Source: JAPSGB01 sp963775185 (GTDB lineage Bacteria; Myxococcota_A; Polyangia; Polyangiales; Polyangiaceae). From it: a stretch of 64,000 bases of DNA. Shown in pieces: positions 17,660-26,431 of this stretch. The notes below the pieces were generated by a model. The model was given only the letters and a program-made list of their open reading frames with translations. It ran no database searches and was not told the origin of the DNA. Position numbers and translations under genes: made by a program. Within the stretch, counting starts at the first letter, position 1. Every line of letters begins with the position of its first letter. The stretch spans positions 1 through 64,000 of the forward strand of contig CAVZIE010000006.1 of NCBI GenBank assembly GCA_963775185.1, read 5' to 3'.

Positions 17660-19885
17660 TCAAGCCGGCTCGAGTCGCACCGGCACGCCGTTCAGCGCCG
17701 CGTTCGCGCTGGGCACGTCGAGCGCCGCGTCGTCGGACAGCACGTTCACGTTCACGCCCGCGTGGGCGCTCGCCACGGCGAGCCGCATGCCGTCGCGATC
17801 GTGGCCCCAGCCGTGCGGCAGCGACACCACGCCGGGCATCATCTCGTCGGTGACGCAGACGTTCGCCACCACGCTACCGACCCGGCTGGTGATCCGCGCC
17901 GGACCGCCATCCACCAGACCTTGTGACTGCGCGTCGACCGGGCTCACCATCAGCGTGCAGCGCTCGGGGCCCTTCACCAGCGGCACCAGGTTGTGCATCC
18001 ACGAGTTGTTCGAGCGCAGCTGGCGGCGACCGACGAGCACGACCTCCGCCGGCGCGCGATCGAGGGACGCTGCGAGGCGCTCGACGTCGCTCGTGACGAG
18101 CTCCGGCGCGAGATCGATCATCGCGTCCGGCGTGCGCAACACGTCCGGTAGCGACGACTCGAGCGGGCCGAGCACGATGCCGTGCGGCTCCGTGCGCAGC
18201 CGCGCCAGCGAAACGCCGTCCGGATTCCGACCGAAGCCGTCGCCCCACGGTCCGGTGCGCAGGAACAGATCGAGCACGCGCGCAGGCCCCGGCTCCGTGC
18301 CGAGCGCGCCGAGCACCTCGGACGCTTCGAGCCCCGGCCAGCGTCCGCCTTCTTCGCCGACCTCGCCTTGCACCAGCGACGCGAGCACGAAGTTGTCGGC
18401 CGTGGGAAGATCCATTTCACGCATGCCCATCAAGCCCTTGGCGAGCGTGAGCAGGATCTCCCATTCATCAGGGTTGTCGGTCCGGCGCGGAAGCGCGGGC
18501 GGCGAGTACTTCGCGACGTTCTGCACGGCGAGCTGGTAGAGCGCGAGATCGTAGGTGTCGCGCTGGAGCGGCGACGGCGGCGGCAGGATCAGGTGCGCGT
18601 GGCGCGTGGTCTCGTTCAGGTAGAAGTCCACGGAGAGCATGAAGTCGAGACCCGCCAGCGCGCCGTCGAGGCGCTCCACGTTCGGCGCGCTGACAAGCGG
18701 ATTGCCGGCGAGGGTCACGAGCGCACGGACGCCGCCCGGCGCCAGGATCTCGTCGGCGAGAGCGGCCACCGGCAGCTCGCCGAACATCTCCGGCAAGCCG
18801 CGCGCGCGGCTCTTCCAGCGACCGAGCTTCACGCCGCGCCCGCGCTTGCCCGGCGGCGGGTTGCCGCCGCGGTTCGCCGCGGGCTTCGTGAACAGCGCGC
18901 CGCCGGGCTCGTCGAGGTTGCCGGTCAGGATGTTGACGAGATCCACGGCCCAGCTCGCGAGCGTGCCGAACTCCTGGCACGTGGTGCCGATGCGGCCGTA
19001 GCACGCGGCGTGCGGCGCGGCGGCGTGCTCGCGCGCGAGCCGGCGGATCGTCGCCGCGTCGATGCCCGTGCGCTCGGCGACGGCTTCCGGCGGGAAGCGG
19101 CGCGCGATCTCTTTCACGGTATCGAGCCCGCGCACCAGCCCTTCGGCGCGCCCGAGGCGCACGAGCTCTTCGTCGAACAGCACGTGCAACATCGCGAGCA
19201 GGAGCAGCGCGTCGGTGCCCGGCCGGATAAAGTGGTGCTCGTCCGCCACGCGCGCCGTCTCGCTCCGGCGCGGATCGATCACGACCAGCTTGCCGCCGCG
19301 CTCGCGCAGTGCGCGCAACCGACCCGGCATGTCCGGTGCGGTCATCAGGCTGCCGTTCGACACCAGCGGGTTCGCCCCGAGGACCAGCAAGTGATCGGTG
19401 CGGTCCACGTCCGGCACCGGCACCAGCAGCCCGCCGCCGAACATCAGCCCGGCACTGACCATCTTCGGCAATTGGTCGACGGACGACGCGCTGTAGCGTT
19501 GCTTCGTGCCGAGCGCCTTCTGCAGCACCGACCCGTAGAGCATCGCGTGCAGGCTGTGCGCGACAGGGTTTCCGAGATACGTCGCGACGGCGTCGGCGCC
19601 GCTCCGCTCGCGGATCTCCAGCAGCCGATCGACGGCCTCGTCGAACGCGGCGTCCCAGCCGATCTCCGTGAAGCCGCCAGGGGTGCGGCGGAGCGGCCGC
19701 TGCAGGCGGTCCGGGTCCTCCTCGAGCGCCTTCAGCCCGTACGCCTTGGGACAGATGAAGCCGCGCGAGAACGGATCGTCGGCGTCGCCACGGATGGTTC
19801 GGATCGTGTCGCCTTCGAGCTCGACCGCGATGCCGCACGTCGCTTCACACAGGGTGCAGATCCGGTACGCGGTGCGCGTCGCCAT
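17660..19885 (-). CDS. Molybdopterin-dependent oxidoreductase, cytoplasmic
   Basis: 741 residues; ATG at 19885 places the first Cys at residue 10. Cys10, Cys13, Cys17 and Cys45 (CTLCEATC ... FICPK) form the 4Fe-4S site of the DMSO reductase superfamily. The central part has the bis-MGD region (YLGNPVAHSLHAML, SASSVDQLPKM, LLVLGANPLVSNGS), with Ser rather than Cys or Sec at the likely Mo-ligand loop. The C-terminus holds the dinucleotide-binding domain (LVGRRQLRSNNSWMHN, SLPHGWGHDRDGM). No Tat signal is present, so it should be cytoplasmic; substrate unknown. Repeat A is translated at 18472-18494 as PRRTDNPDEW. The longer upstream open frame to 20974 is antisense shadow. Confidence 0.85.
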   Translation of the reverse strand: MATRTAYRICTLCEATCGIAVELEGDTIRTIRGDADDPFSRGFICPKAYGLKALEEDPDRLQRPLRRTPGGFTEIGWDAAFDEAVDRLLEIRERSGADAVATYLGNPVAHSLHAMLYGSVLQKALGTKQRYSASSVDQLPKMVSAGLMFGGGLLVPVPDVDRTDHLLVLGANPLVSNGSLMTAPDMPGRLRALRERGGKLVVIDPRRSETARVADEHHFIRPGTDALLLLAMLHVLFDEELVRLGRAEGLVRGLDTVKEIARRFPPEAVAERTGIDAATIRRLAREHAAAPHAACYGRIGTTCQEFGTLASWAVDLVNILTGNLDEPGGALFTKPAANRGGNPPPGKRGRGVKLGRWKSRARGLPEMFGELPVAALADEILAPGGVRALVTLAGNPLVSAPNVERLDGALAGLDFMLSVDFYLNETTRHAHLILPPPSPLQRDTYDLALYQLAVQNVAKYSPPALPRRTDNPDEWEILLTLAKGLMGMREMDLPTADNFVLASLVQGEVGEEGGRWPGLEASEVLGALGTEPGPARVLDLFLRTGPWGDGFGRNPDGVSLARLRTEPHGIVLGPLESSLPDVLRTPDAMIDLAPELVTSDVERLAASLDRAPAEVVLVGRRQLRSNNSWMHNLVPLVKGPERCTLMVSPVDAQSQGLVDGGPARITSRVGSVVANVCVTDEMMPGVVSLPHGWGHDRDGMRLAVASAHAGVNVNVLSDDAALDVPSANAALNGVPVRLEPA
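18472..18494 (+). repeat. Repeat A copy 6, inside the molybdoenzyme gene
   Basis: GTTGTCGGTCCGGCGCGGAA. On the coding strand it contributes LPRRTDN at a surface-type segment before DEWEILLTLAKGL. Confidence 0.75.
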
Positions 19886-19940
19886 GCGGCGAGCCTGAGG
19901 CCAACGCGGCGCGACGTAAAGGCGTGCTAGCGTCGTGGCT

Positions 19941-20717
19941 ATGAAGACCGCTGCGGTCGTTGCGTTTGCCCTGGTTGTTGTCGGCTCCGCGGCGCGCGCC
20001 GATGTCCTGCCGCCGAACGCGAAGGGTGTGACGTTGTCGATCCGCGTGGACGCGCAGGTGCCGGCGGGCAAGCTGCTGATCATCGCGAACACGTTCCGTG
20101 GCGCGGACATCGTCAAGCCGAACGGCGTCGAGCCGCTGGAGTGGCACCCGCTCGGCGGCTCGATGCAGATCATGATGGTCGGCGCGAGCGAGGCGAAGGG
20201 CATCGACGAAGCTCGCAAGAGCTTCGACCGCGACGCTTTCACCGCGCTGAAGAAGCGCGCGTCGGTGTGCGGCCCGGTGTTCGACGGCGTGCGCACGCTC
20301 CCCGACACGTCGCCCGCCGACGAGGTGCGTTGGACCTGGAGCGTAACGTTCGCCGGCGGGAAGTGCAGCGCCAAGCTCGTCAGCCAGAGTTTCCTCGACA
20401 AGAGCGGTAACGCCGTCGATCCCGACGGCGGCGCGCCGGCGCCCGCGAACGCGAGCGCCGCGACCACGGCGCCACCGCCGCCGTTGCCGGCACCGCCGCC
20501 GCCACCGGCGCAGGCGGTGCCGGCGCCAGCGCCGGCACCGCCCCCCGCCGCGCCGAGCAAGAGCGGCTGCGGCGCGTGCGACGTCGGGCACGCGCCTGCC
20601 GGCGGCGCGCCGGCGCTGCTGCTGCTGGCGCCGTTGCTGTGGCGACGACGGCGCGCAGCGCGCCGAGGGCCGGCGCCGAGCCAAGGCACGGGCGCCGATC
20701 GCTGTCGTACGCCCTGA
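19941..20717 (+). CDS. Exported protein with MYXO-CTERM-like tail
   Basis: 258 residues, ATG at 19941. A clean signal peptide (MKTAAVVAFALVVVGSAARA) is followed by ~150 residues of mature domain with a single Cys pair, then a Pro/Ala linker and a tail of the MYXO-CTERM type: SGCGACDVGHAPAGG, a hydrophobic helix (APALLLLAPLLW) and RRRRAARR. Such tails are removed or lipid-modified at a Cys in myxobacteria and lead to surface display. The globular domain is not recognised. It is divergent from the molybdoenzyme gene with 55 bases between the starts. Confidence 0.75.
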   Translation: MKTAAVVAFALVVVGSAARADVLPPNAKGVTLSIRVDAQVPAGKLLIIANTFRGADIVKPNGVEPLEWHPLGGSMQIMMVGASEAKGIDEARKSFDRDAFTALKKRASVCGPVFDGVRTLPDTSPADEVRWTWSVTFAGGKCSAKLVSQSFLDKSGNAVDPDGGAPAPANASAATTAPPPPLPAPPPPPAQAVPAPAPAPPPAAPSKSGCGACDVGHAPAGGAPALLLLAPLLWRRRRAARRGPAPSQGTGADRCRTP

Positions 20718-20754
20718 AGCCGAGGGATCTTCCCCGCGCTCCGACGCGGCGTCC

Positions 20755-20775
20755 CCCACGACACGGCGTCGTGGG
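20755..20775 (+). terminator. Hairpin between two same-strand genes
   Basis: A perfect 8-bp stem CCCACGAC/GTCGTGGG with a five-base loop lies 38 bases past the stop at 20717. No T-run follows, so it is at best a weak or factor-assisted terminator. Confidence 0.35.
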
Positions 20776-20806
20776 TGCGCCGACACGCGTCAGACGCCGA
20801 TCGCGC

Positions 20807-20825
20807 GAAAATACAGGGAATTTTC
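20807..20825. promoter_or_regulatory. AT-rich inverted repeat upstream of the 20932 gene
   Basis: GAAAAT and ATTTTC arms are separated by seven bases in an otherwise GC-rich gap. The site lies 107 bases before the ATG at 20932. It could be an operator or part of a promoter; nothing else supports it. Confidence 0.3.
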
Positions 20826-20931
20826 ACTGGTCCGGGGCTTGCTGGGAACTCGAATCGTCCAGGCGCTGTCACGAAATGGCGGGCTGCTCCGTTGTCGGGA
20901 CGGCGCCCTTGGCGACCCAGGAGGTGGTGTG

Positions 20932-21612
20932 ATGAAAAACGGCAATACTTCGGTTCGGACGGTTCTGGTGGCACTCGGGATGGCGGCGGCGGTCGCCGGC
21001 GTGAGTCACGACGCGCGCGCCTGCGGCGACGTGTGGGTCCCGTACATGGACAACGGCGTGGACTACCGCCCGCAGGGCGTGTCCCACGCGGAGAAGTCCT
21101 TCGACGACGGCAAGATCTACTCGTCGGCGGCGAGCGTGATCCGGATGATGCCGCACGTGCGCGGCCTCAAGCCGTCGAGCGCGAAGATCGTCGCGCGGGC
21201 GCAGCGCATGTTGGCGGTGGCGGTCGCGCGCTCCAACGGCGCGCTGCCGGTCGACAAGGAAGTGCCCGAGTGGATCCAGGGCCGTTGGCTCGGCAAGACC
21301 ACGGCGGATCGCCAGGCCAACCTGGAGTGGGCCGTGAAGACGCTCGGCGGCATCGCCGACACCAAGAAGCGCGACCCGGCGAGCATGACCGATCTGGGCG
21401 AGGCCATGGCCAAGCTGGATGGGCACAAGGCCGAGGCACGCACGATCCTCGAGAAGCTGGCGAAGAAGGATCTGGTCGCGACGCCCGAAGGCTACGCGGC
21501 GCTGGCGCAGCTGCGTGGCGAGAACGGCGACGCGAACGGCAAGAAGCTGGCGCTGAAGCGCTGCGAGGCCATGAGCGGCAAGGCCGCCGTCTGCACGACG
21601 CGCAACGGCTGA
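20932..21612 (+). CDS. Exported helical protein next to a cytochrome gene
   Basis: 226 residues. ATG at 20932 has a strong ribosome binding site (AGGAGG, eight bases upstream). A signal peptide ends at about residue 29 (AGVSHDARA), followed by CGDVWVPYMDNGVDYRPQ, so the first mature residue is Cys. The rest is helical with TPR-like character (ANLEWAVKTLGGIADTKK, AEARTILEKLAKKDLVATPE, EGYAALAQLRGE). It ends three bases before the cytochrome gene at 21616, so the two are surely co-transcribed. The function is unknown; it may serve the cytochrome. Confidence 0.75.
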   Translation: MKNGNTSVRTVLVALGMAAAVAGVSHDARACGDVWVPYMDNGVDYRPQGVSHAEKSFDDGKIYSSAASVIRMMPHVRGLKPSSAKIVARAQRMLAVAVARSNGALPVDKEVPEWIQGRWLGKTTADRQANLEWAVKTLGGIADTKKRDPASMTDLGEAMAKLDGHKAEARTILEKLAKKDLVATPEGYAALAQLRGENGDANGKKLALKRCEAMSGKAAVCTTRNG

Positions 21613-21615
21613 GTC

Positions 21616-22914
21616 ATGGCGCGTCTCCACCTCCTCCTGATCGCGCTCGCCGCGCTCGCCACCGCAGCCCTGGGCTGCACCGGCGAGCGCGGCGCGCCCC
21701 GCCACGACGCGCCGCCGGCAAGCGCCGCGGCGTCGGCGAGCGCGGCGGCGCCCGCATCGCGGGCCGCCGTCGCGTTCGTCGACAAGGCGCCCGGCGACGC
21801 GGCGCGCGGCAAGGAGCTGGTGACGAAGTTCGAGTGCAACCGCTGTCACGAGGGCACGGGCCTGGCGGCACCGCCGACCGCGAAAGCGTGTGTCGGCTGT
21901 CACCAGCAGATCCTCGCCGGCACGTTCAAGGCGCCCAGGGCGGCGCTCGATCGCTGGAAGCCGAACGTGGCGCCAGTGCAGTTCGCGCCGTCGCTCACGT
22001 CGGCGGGCAAGCGCTTCCGGCGCGACTTCATCGAGTCGTATCTGCTCGACCCGCACGACTTGCGGCCGGATCTGGTTCCGACAATGCCGCGCCTGGCGCT
22101 CACCCGGGACCAGGCCCGCGACATCGCGACCTACCTCGTGCAGCGCGAGGGCCGAGCGGAGGGATTTCGCGCCGAACCGGCAAACCTGAAAGCAGCCGAC
22201 GCGTCGCACGGTCGCGCCCTCATGGAGGAGAAGGGGTGCGGCAGCTGCCACGTGTTCAGCGGCGTGGCCGCGCTTCCGGTCACGCCTTCGAAGCAGGCGG
22301 GCCTGATGTCGAAGGGCATCGCACTGGCACCGGACCTCCGGTTCGTGCGCGACCGCTACGAGGCGCCGCGGCTGGTCGCGTGGCTTCTCGACCCGCCATC
22401 GGTGAAGCCGGACACGGCGATGCCGGACTTCAAGCTGAGCCAGGCCGAGGCGCGCGACATCGCCGCGTACTTGATGACGACGCCGCTTGCGGCCGTGAAG
22501 AAGACGACTCCGAAACGGCTGCCGGTGCTCGAGCGGCCGGTGTTGTTCAAGGAAGTGCAGGAGCGCGTGCTCGGGCGGATTTGCCAGCACTGCCATGGCA
22601 ACCCCGACGTCGCACTCGGTGACGGCGGTCCGGGCAACACCGGCGGCTTCGGCTTCGGACAGCGCGGGCTGTCCTTGGTGAGCTATCGCGCGGTGAGCGC
22701 CGGGCTGCTCGACAATCACGGCGAGCGTCACAGCGTGTTCGACAAGACCGCCGACGGAACGCCGCTGCTGGTTGCCGCGCTACTCGCGCGCCAGGCGGAG
22801 GAGGCGGGTCAAGCGGACCCGGCGGTGCGCGGCATGCCGCTCGGCCTGCCGTCGCTGTCGCCCGAGGACATCCAGCTCGTCGAGACGTGGGTCGCCCAGG
22901 GGCGCCCGCGCTGA
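21616..22914 (+). CDS. Tetraheme c-type cytochrome lipoprotein
   Basis: 432 residues, ATG at 21616. The signal peptide ends in the lipobox ALGC (Cys21), so the protein should be lipid-anchored in the periplasm. Four CXXCH haem sites are present: CNRCH (74-78), CVGCH (92-96), CGSCH (208-212) and CQHCH (323-327). Segments such as TAMPDFKLSQAEARDIAAYL and VPTMPRLALTRDQARDIATY offer Met axial ligands, as in class I cytochromes and cytochrome subunits of dehydrogenases. Residues 184-191 (FRAEPANL) come from repeat A. It is coupled to the exported helical protein upstream; the redox partner is unknown. Confidence 0.85.
   Translation: MARLHLLLIALAALATAALGCTGERGAPRHDAPPASAAASASAAAPASRAAVAFVDKAPGDAARGKELVTKFECNRCHEGTGLAAPPTAKACVGCHQQILAGTFKAPRAALDRWKPNVAPVQFAPSLTSAGKRFRRDFIESYLLDPHDLRPDLVPTMPRLALTRDQARDIATYLVQREGRAEGFRAEPANLKAADASHGRALMEEKGCGSCHVFSGVAALPVTPSKQAGLMSKGIALAPDLRFVRDRYEAPRLVAWLLDPPSVKPDTAMPDFKLSQAEARDIAAYLMTTPLAAVKKTTPKRLPVLERPVLFKEVQERVLGRICQHCHGNPDVALGDGGPGNTGGFGFGQRGLSLVSYRAVSAGLLDNHGERHSVFDKTADGTPLLVAALLARQAEEAGQADPAVRGMPLGLPSLSPEDIQLVETWVAQGRPR
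22163..22185 (-). repeat. Repeat A copy 7, inside the cytochrome gene
   Basis: Slightly diverged copy TTTCGCGCCGAACCGGCAAA, translated as FRAEPANL in the spacer between the second and third haem sites. Confidence 0.7.
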
Positions 22915-22915
22915 G

Positions 22916-23875
22916 TCAGGAGACCAGGCCGAAGCAGCGCTCGGCGATTTCCTTCGGCCGCGTCTCGCCCTTGTAGACGACCCACTCGGAGGTGCGGGCG
23001 GAGACCATGAGCAGCGTGCGTTGCAGCTCGGCCGTCGCGCCCCAGAGCGCGACCTGCACGTTCATGGGGATCTCGTCGGCGAGCGCGGCCAGCGCGGTCG
23101 CGCGGATCGACGGCGCGCGACAGTCCATCAGGATCACGGCCCGCGCGTGCGCGATGTCTTCGAGCGAATGCACGAGCCCGCTCACGTTGTGCACCCGGAC
23201 CAGCGCCGCGTGCGGATCCAGCCACGACGTGAGGCGCCGGATCATGGTCGCGTCCTTGGACACGACCAGCACATACGGGATCGAGCGCCGCGTCTCGGGC
23301 CCTTCGAGCGGCGGCTCGTAGGTCGCGCTCGGCGCGAGCTGGGGCGTCGGGAAGAGCGACGCCACGGGCGACGGCGCCGGCGGCGTGCTCAGCCGATCGA
23401 TCGGCCGCGGCACCGACCCCGATACCGCGGCGCTGTGCATCGGCGGCTTCGTGATGGGGCCGGACCAGGGCGGCGGCGTGCCGAGCGCGTGAGGCAGCGA
23501 ACGCAGCGAGCCGGGTCGCGGACTGAGGGAACGTAGCGGCGGCGGGCGCGATGAACGCCGCGGCGGCGTCACCGCGCGCAGCTGCGAGCTCACGGAGCTG
23601 CGTCGCGGGCTCGGCTTGGCGCCGCTGTGGCGCTCGAGCAGATCGGCAACCCGGTCGAGCTCCTCGATGACCGCTTCGGCGAGCTCGAGGCCGAGCCCCT
23701 GCACAAGCGCGCGACGCAGCGGACCGTCGGTGAAGGTGCGGAAGTGGAGCGCGTCGGTCGGCAGCTCGCAAGCGTCGGCCTCGCGCAGCGCCTGTGCGAG
23801 CAGCGCGTCGCGCACGTCCGGCGACACGACGCTGTCGAGTGTCTCGCAGAGCGCGATGGGTATCTGGTGCTTCAC
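22916..23875 (-). CDS. Protein with C-terminal receiver-like domain
   Basis: 319 residues from GTG 23875 (VKHQIPIALCET); GTG at 23914 would add 13 poor residues. The N-terminal ~85 residues are helical, the middle ~110 are Ser/Pro/Arg-rich and probably disordered, and the last ~120 fold like a response-regulator receiver: IPYVLVVSKDATMIRRLTSW, AVILMDCRAPSIR, VALWGATAEL and WVVYKGE. An Asp sits in the expected strand-3 position, but the acidic pair after strand 1 is missing (SKD instead of DDE), so normal phosphorylation is doubtful. It ends one base from the convergent cytochrome stop. Confidence 0.65.
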   Translation of the reverse strand: MKHQIPIALCETLDSVVSPDVRDALLAQALREADACELPTDALHFRTFTDGPLRRALVQGLGLELAEAVIEELDRVADLLERHSGAKPSPRRSSVSSQLRAVTPPRRSSRPPPLRSLSPRPGSLRSLPHALGTPPPWSGPITKPPMHSAAVSGSVPRPIDRLSTPPAPSPVASLFPTPQLAPSATYEPPLEGPETRRSIPYVLVVSKDATMIRRLTSWLDPHAALVRVHNVSGLVHSLEDIAHARAVILMDCRAPSIRATALAALADEIPMNVQVALWGATAELQRTLLMVSARTSEWVVYKGETRPKEIAERCFGLVS

Positions 23876-24057
23876 GGCGCAATGACGGGGGGGTGACGCG
23901 CGCGCGTTGTCCACCCGTCGGGGCAGAGACGTAGTCTAACCGGCCGGCGTGCGATCGGCTGGGATTTCCCCTGGGTCGGGTTCCGGCATCACCCCCAGGG
24001 CGGCACCCGGCCAGCCGGACAGTCAAGGATTTCGCGGTGCTACGCTTCGCCCAGCCG

Positions 24058-24522
24058 ATGTTCTTCGTCTTTGGGACGGCCCTCCGCGAGCAGGTCCGCG
24101 GGCTCGTGGCGGACGCCTGCCCCGGTTGTCACGACCTGCGTTGGCTTGCCCTGGTCGACACCTACCGGGTCTTCGAGCTGTACTTCATTCCCCTTGGAAA
24201 GGGACGGTTGCAGGCGTCGACCGTGCGCTGCGACGCGTGCGGGATCGAGCGCGCGAGCGACGCGGATCGCTACGCGGAGGTGCTGTCAAGAACCGACGCC
24301 GACGCAATCGGAGTCGAGCGCGCGATGCCGGCGCACGAGGCCCCGCGCGGACTGCTCGAACGCGCGACACCACTGTTGCGCGAGCTCGTGCTCGCCGGGG
24401 AGGACGCGTCGCGCTTCATCGCGCGTTTCGCTCGCTTCCCGCAGCTCGCCGACGTCGAACGCCGGGAGCTGGTCGCCGAGCTCACGGGTATGGTGACGCA
24501 TTTGCGTGGGAGCCGAGTGTGA
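24058..24522 (+). CDS. Zinc-ribbon protein
   Basis: 154 residues from ATG 24058; GTG at 24037 is possible. The start MFFVFGTALREQV is typical of zinc-ribbon proteins that open with FFxFG. ACPGCH near residue 25 and VRCDACG near residue 60 bracket LVDTYRVFELYFIPLGKGR, the pattern of the zinc_ribbon_15-like family. The C-terminal ~80 residues are helical. No signal peptide or membrane segment is seen. Function unknown. The next gene follows 13 bases downstream, so the two probably share a transcript. Confidence 0.7.
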   Translation: MFFVFGTALREQVRGLVADACPGCHDLRWLALVDTYRVFELYFIPLGKGRLQASTVRCDACGIERASDADRYAEVLSRTDADAIGVERAMPAHEAPRGLLERATPLLRELVLAGEDASRFIARFARFPQLADVERRELVAELTGMVTHLRGSRV

Positions 24523-24535
24523 TTACGTTGCGCGC

Positions 24536-24895
24536 ATGACGACAATCCTGCTCTCCTGGCTGGTGCTGAGCGTCGCCGTCTGGCTGACGGCGAAGATCCT
24601 GCCGGGTTTCGAGGTCAGGAGCTTCGGTAGCGCGATCGGCGTCGCGGCGATCTTCGGGCTCCTGAACTGGGCCGTCGGCTGGTTCTTGTTCCTGGTGATC
24701 GGTCTGGGCACGCTGGGCGTCGGGTTCCTGCTGGCGTTTCTCACCCGCTGGTTCGTGAACGCGATCTTGCTGAAGGTCACCGACTCGGTCTCCGATTCGC
24801 TGAAGATCAAGAGCTTCGCCACGGCGTTCGTCGGCGGCTTGCTCATGAGCGGGCTCGGCACCGCCGGGCAGTGGCTGATCCACGGCATGGTATAA
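24536..24895 (+). CDS. Phage holin family IV-like four-helix membrane protein
   Basis: 119 residues, ATG at 24536. Four hydrophobic segments fill the protein, starting LLSWLVLSVAVWLTAKILPG and including FGLLNWAVGWFLFLVIG, GTLGVGFLLAFLTRWFVNAI and TAFVGGLLMSGLG. The order, the size and the KILPGFEV motif match the YvlD/DUF360 family (mycobacterial four-TMS phage holin superfamily IV), which is common in non-phage chromosomes and linked in some bacteria to envelope stress. No phage gene is near. Confidence 0.85.
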   Translation: MTTILLSWLVLSVAVWLTAKILPGFEVRSFGSAIGVAAIFGLLNWAVGWFLFLVIGLGTLGVGFLLAFLTRWFVNAILLKVTDSVSDSLKIKSFATAFVGGLLMSGLGTAGQWLIHGMV

Positions 24896-24903
24896 GCGCC
24901 TGG

Positions 24904-25977
24904 ATGCTTCGATGGTTCGGCGGCGGGCTCGCGATTCTGGCGCTGTGCGGGTGTAGCTCGTCGTCTTCCGACGCGTCGCCAACGCGAGACGCGGGAAGCG
25001 ACGCGCCGGCATGCAGCTTCCCGGCCGCGGGCGACGAGGCCGACGCCGGCGTTGCCGAGCCGACCGCCGCGGACATCCAGTTCAGCGCGGTCGCCGCCCT
25101 GCCGTCCGGCGAGCAGATCCTGTTCAATGACTGGATTTCGGCCCCGAACGCGGTGTACAGCATGCACCCCGACGGCACGGCGGCGACGAAGATCTTCGAA
25201 GCGTACCGCGTGTGGAGCATGGGCGTGTCGCAGTACGGCAACCACATCGCGTTCGCGTGCGGCGATCCCATGCAAGAGCAGCACTACGGGCTCACGCTGG
25301 GCGACGCGATCCAGAACACGTTCGTGTACGACGCCGCGACCCAGAGCGCGAGCGCGCTTTCCTGGGGCAACATCAACGACGAGTGCCACACGTTTTCCGC
25401 GTCGGGCGACGCCGTCTACGTGTGTCGCCGCTACGACTTCCAGAGCGACGGGTCGTCGAAGGGCTATCGTCTAGGACGCATCGACACCGGAAGCGGCGCA
25501 TTCGCGTTCCTCACGCCGGACGTGACGAACCAGTTCCACCTGCATCCCGAGCCGACGCCGGACGGCGCGCTGCTCTATACCCGCATCGACGTCACGCCGC
25601 CGAGCACGCAGCACCGCTCGATCCGGCGGCTGTCACCGTGCGGCGACGACACGCTGGTGCTCGACAACGCATCCGGCGACGCGGTTTCCCCCGACGGCAC
25701 CCGCTTCGCCTACCAGGACTACGGCGACAACCGCAAGATCTACGTGGCCAACCTGGACGGCAGCGGCGCGGTGAAAATAGCCGATCGTGAGGGGACGAAC
25801 CTGGCGTTTTCGCCGGACGGAACGCGTCTCGCGTATCTGTACAACGACGCGGGCGCGAACTGCTCGCACATCGACGTCGTACACACCGATGGCTCCGACG
25901 CACAGAGCCCGACGCGCGTCCGCGACTGCGGCCAGACCGGCGAGATGATCACGGAGCTTTCGTGGATCACGCGCTAG
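24904..25977 (+). CDS. TolB/WD40-like beta-propeller lipoprotein
   Basis: 357 residues, ATG at 24904. The signal peptide ends in LALCGC. A short Ser/Asp/Ala linker precedes a six-blade-like propeller with repeated SPDGTR motifs (AVSPDGTRFAYQDYGDN, LAFSPDGTRLAYLYNDAG) and IYVANLDGSG turns. Such proteins probably bind ligands or other envelope proteins. Its 3' end overlaps the convergent thioesterase gene by 11 bases. It follows the holin-like gene by nine bases, so co-transcription is likely. Confidence 0.75.
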   Translation: MLRWFGGGLAILALCGCSSSSSDASPTRDAGSDAPACSFPAAGDEADAGVAEPTAADIQFSAVAALPSGEQILFNDWISAPNAVYSMHPDGTAATKIFEAYRVWSMGVSQYGNHIAFACGDPMQEQHYGLTLGDAIQNTFVYDAATQSASALSWGNINDECHTFSASGDAVYVCRRYDFQSDGSSKGYRLGRIDTGSGAFAFLTPDVTNQFHLHPEPTPDGALLYTRIDVTPPSTQHRSIRRLSPCGDDTLVLDNASGDAVSPDGTRFAYQDYGDNRKIYVANLDGSGAVKIADREGTNLAFSPDGTRLAYLYNDAGANCSHIDVVHTDGSDAQSPTRVRDCGQTGEMITELSWITR

Positions 25978-26395
25978 GGACGATGAAGCTCGCCATGCCG
26001 GCAGCCACCAGCTTGCCCGGGTCGCCGGCGTAGAGCTTCGCTTCCGCCACGGCCACGGTGCGGCCCGCCTTGAGCACTTCGGCGACGGCGCGCACGTCCT
26101 GCTGCCTCGCGGTCGACAACAGGTTGATCTTGTACTCCGAGGTCAGCGGAAGTCGCCCGCTGCGGCCGTAGTGGCTGAGCGCGGAGTAGTACGTCGCGGT
26201 GTCGAGCAGCGCCGCGTACACGCCACCGTGGATGAAGCCCATGCCCTGGTCGAGATCCGGCTTGTAGCGCGCGACGACCTCCACTTTTCCGCGCCGGACC
26301 GGCACCAGCTCGAAACCGAGATGGAGATGGAAGCGGCAATGCTTGAACGTCGCGTGGAGGAACGCTGCGTCTTCGGCGTCGAGGGGCTCGGACAT
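25967..26395 (-). CDS. PaaI-type hotdog thioesterase
   Basis: 142 residues, ATG at 26395, the normal length. The hotdog signature MGFIHGGVYAALLDTATYYS (HGG at residues 56-58) and YKINLLSTARQQDVRAVAEV fit the PaaI/YbgC-like acyl-CoA thioesterases, which hydrolyse acyl- or aryl-CoA in the cytoplasm. Repeat A at 26285-26306 is translated as VPVRRGKVE in strand 1, yet the fold is kept. Two more hotdog genes are at 54429-55357. It is divergent from the metallo-beta-lactamase-fold gene, with only 36 bases between the starts. Confidence 0.85.
   Translation of the reverse strand: MSEPLDAEDAAFLHATFKHCRFHLHLGFELVPVRRGKVEVVARYKPDLDQGMGFIHGGVYAALLDTATYYSALSHYGRSGRLPLTSEYKINLLSTARQQDVRAVAEVLKAGRTVAVAEAKLYAGDPGKLVAAGMASFIVPSA
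26285..26306 (-). repeat. Repeat A copy 8, inside the thioesterase gene
   Basis: TTTTCCGCGCCGGACCGGCA. On the coding strand it reads VPVRRGK. It matches the core over 18 bases, though here chance coding convergence is hard to exclude. Confidence 0.6.
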
Positions 26396-26431
26396 GGCCG
26401 GTCATCCTACCCTGTGCTTCAATCCTCGGCG

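Noticed and set aside
19886..20974. Extension of the molybdoenzyme frame upstream of 19885
   Set aside because: The 4Fe-4S Cys cluster must be near the N-terminus, and the upstream region is antisense to the MYXO-CTERM gene.
24536..24895. Holin-like protein as evidence for a prophage
   Set aside because: This four-helix family is widespread in non-phage chromosomes, and no integrase, capsid, tail or lysin gene is near.
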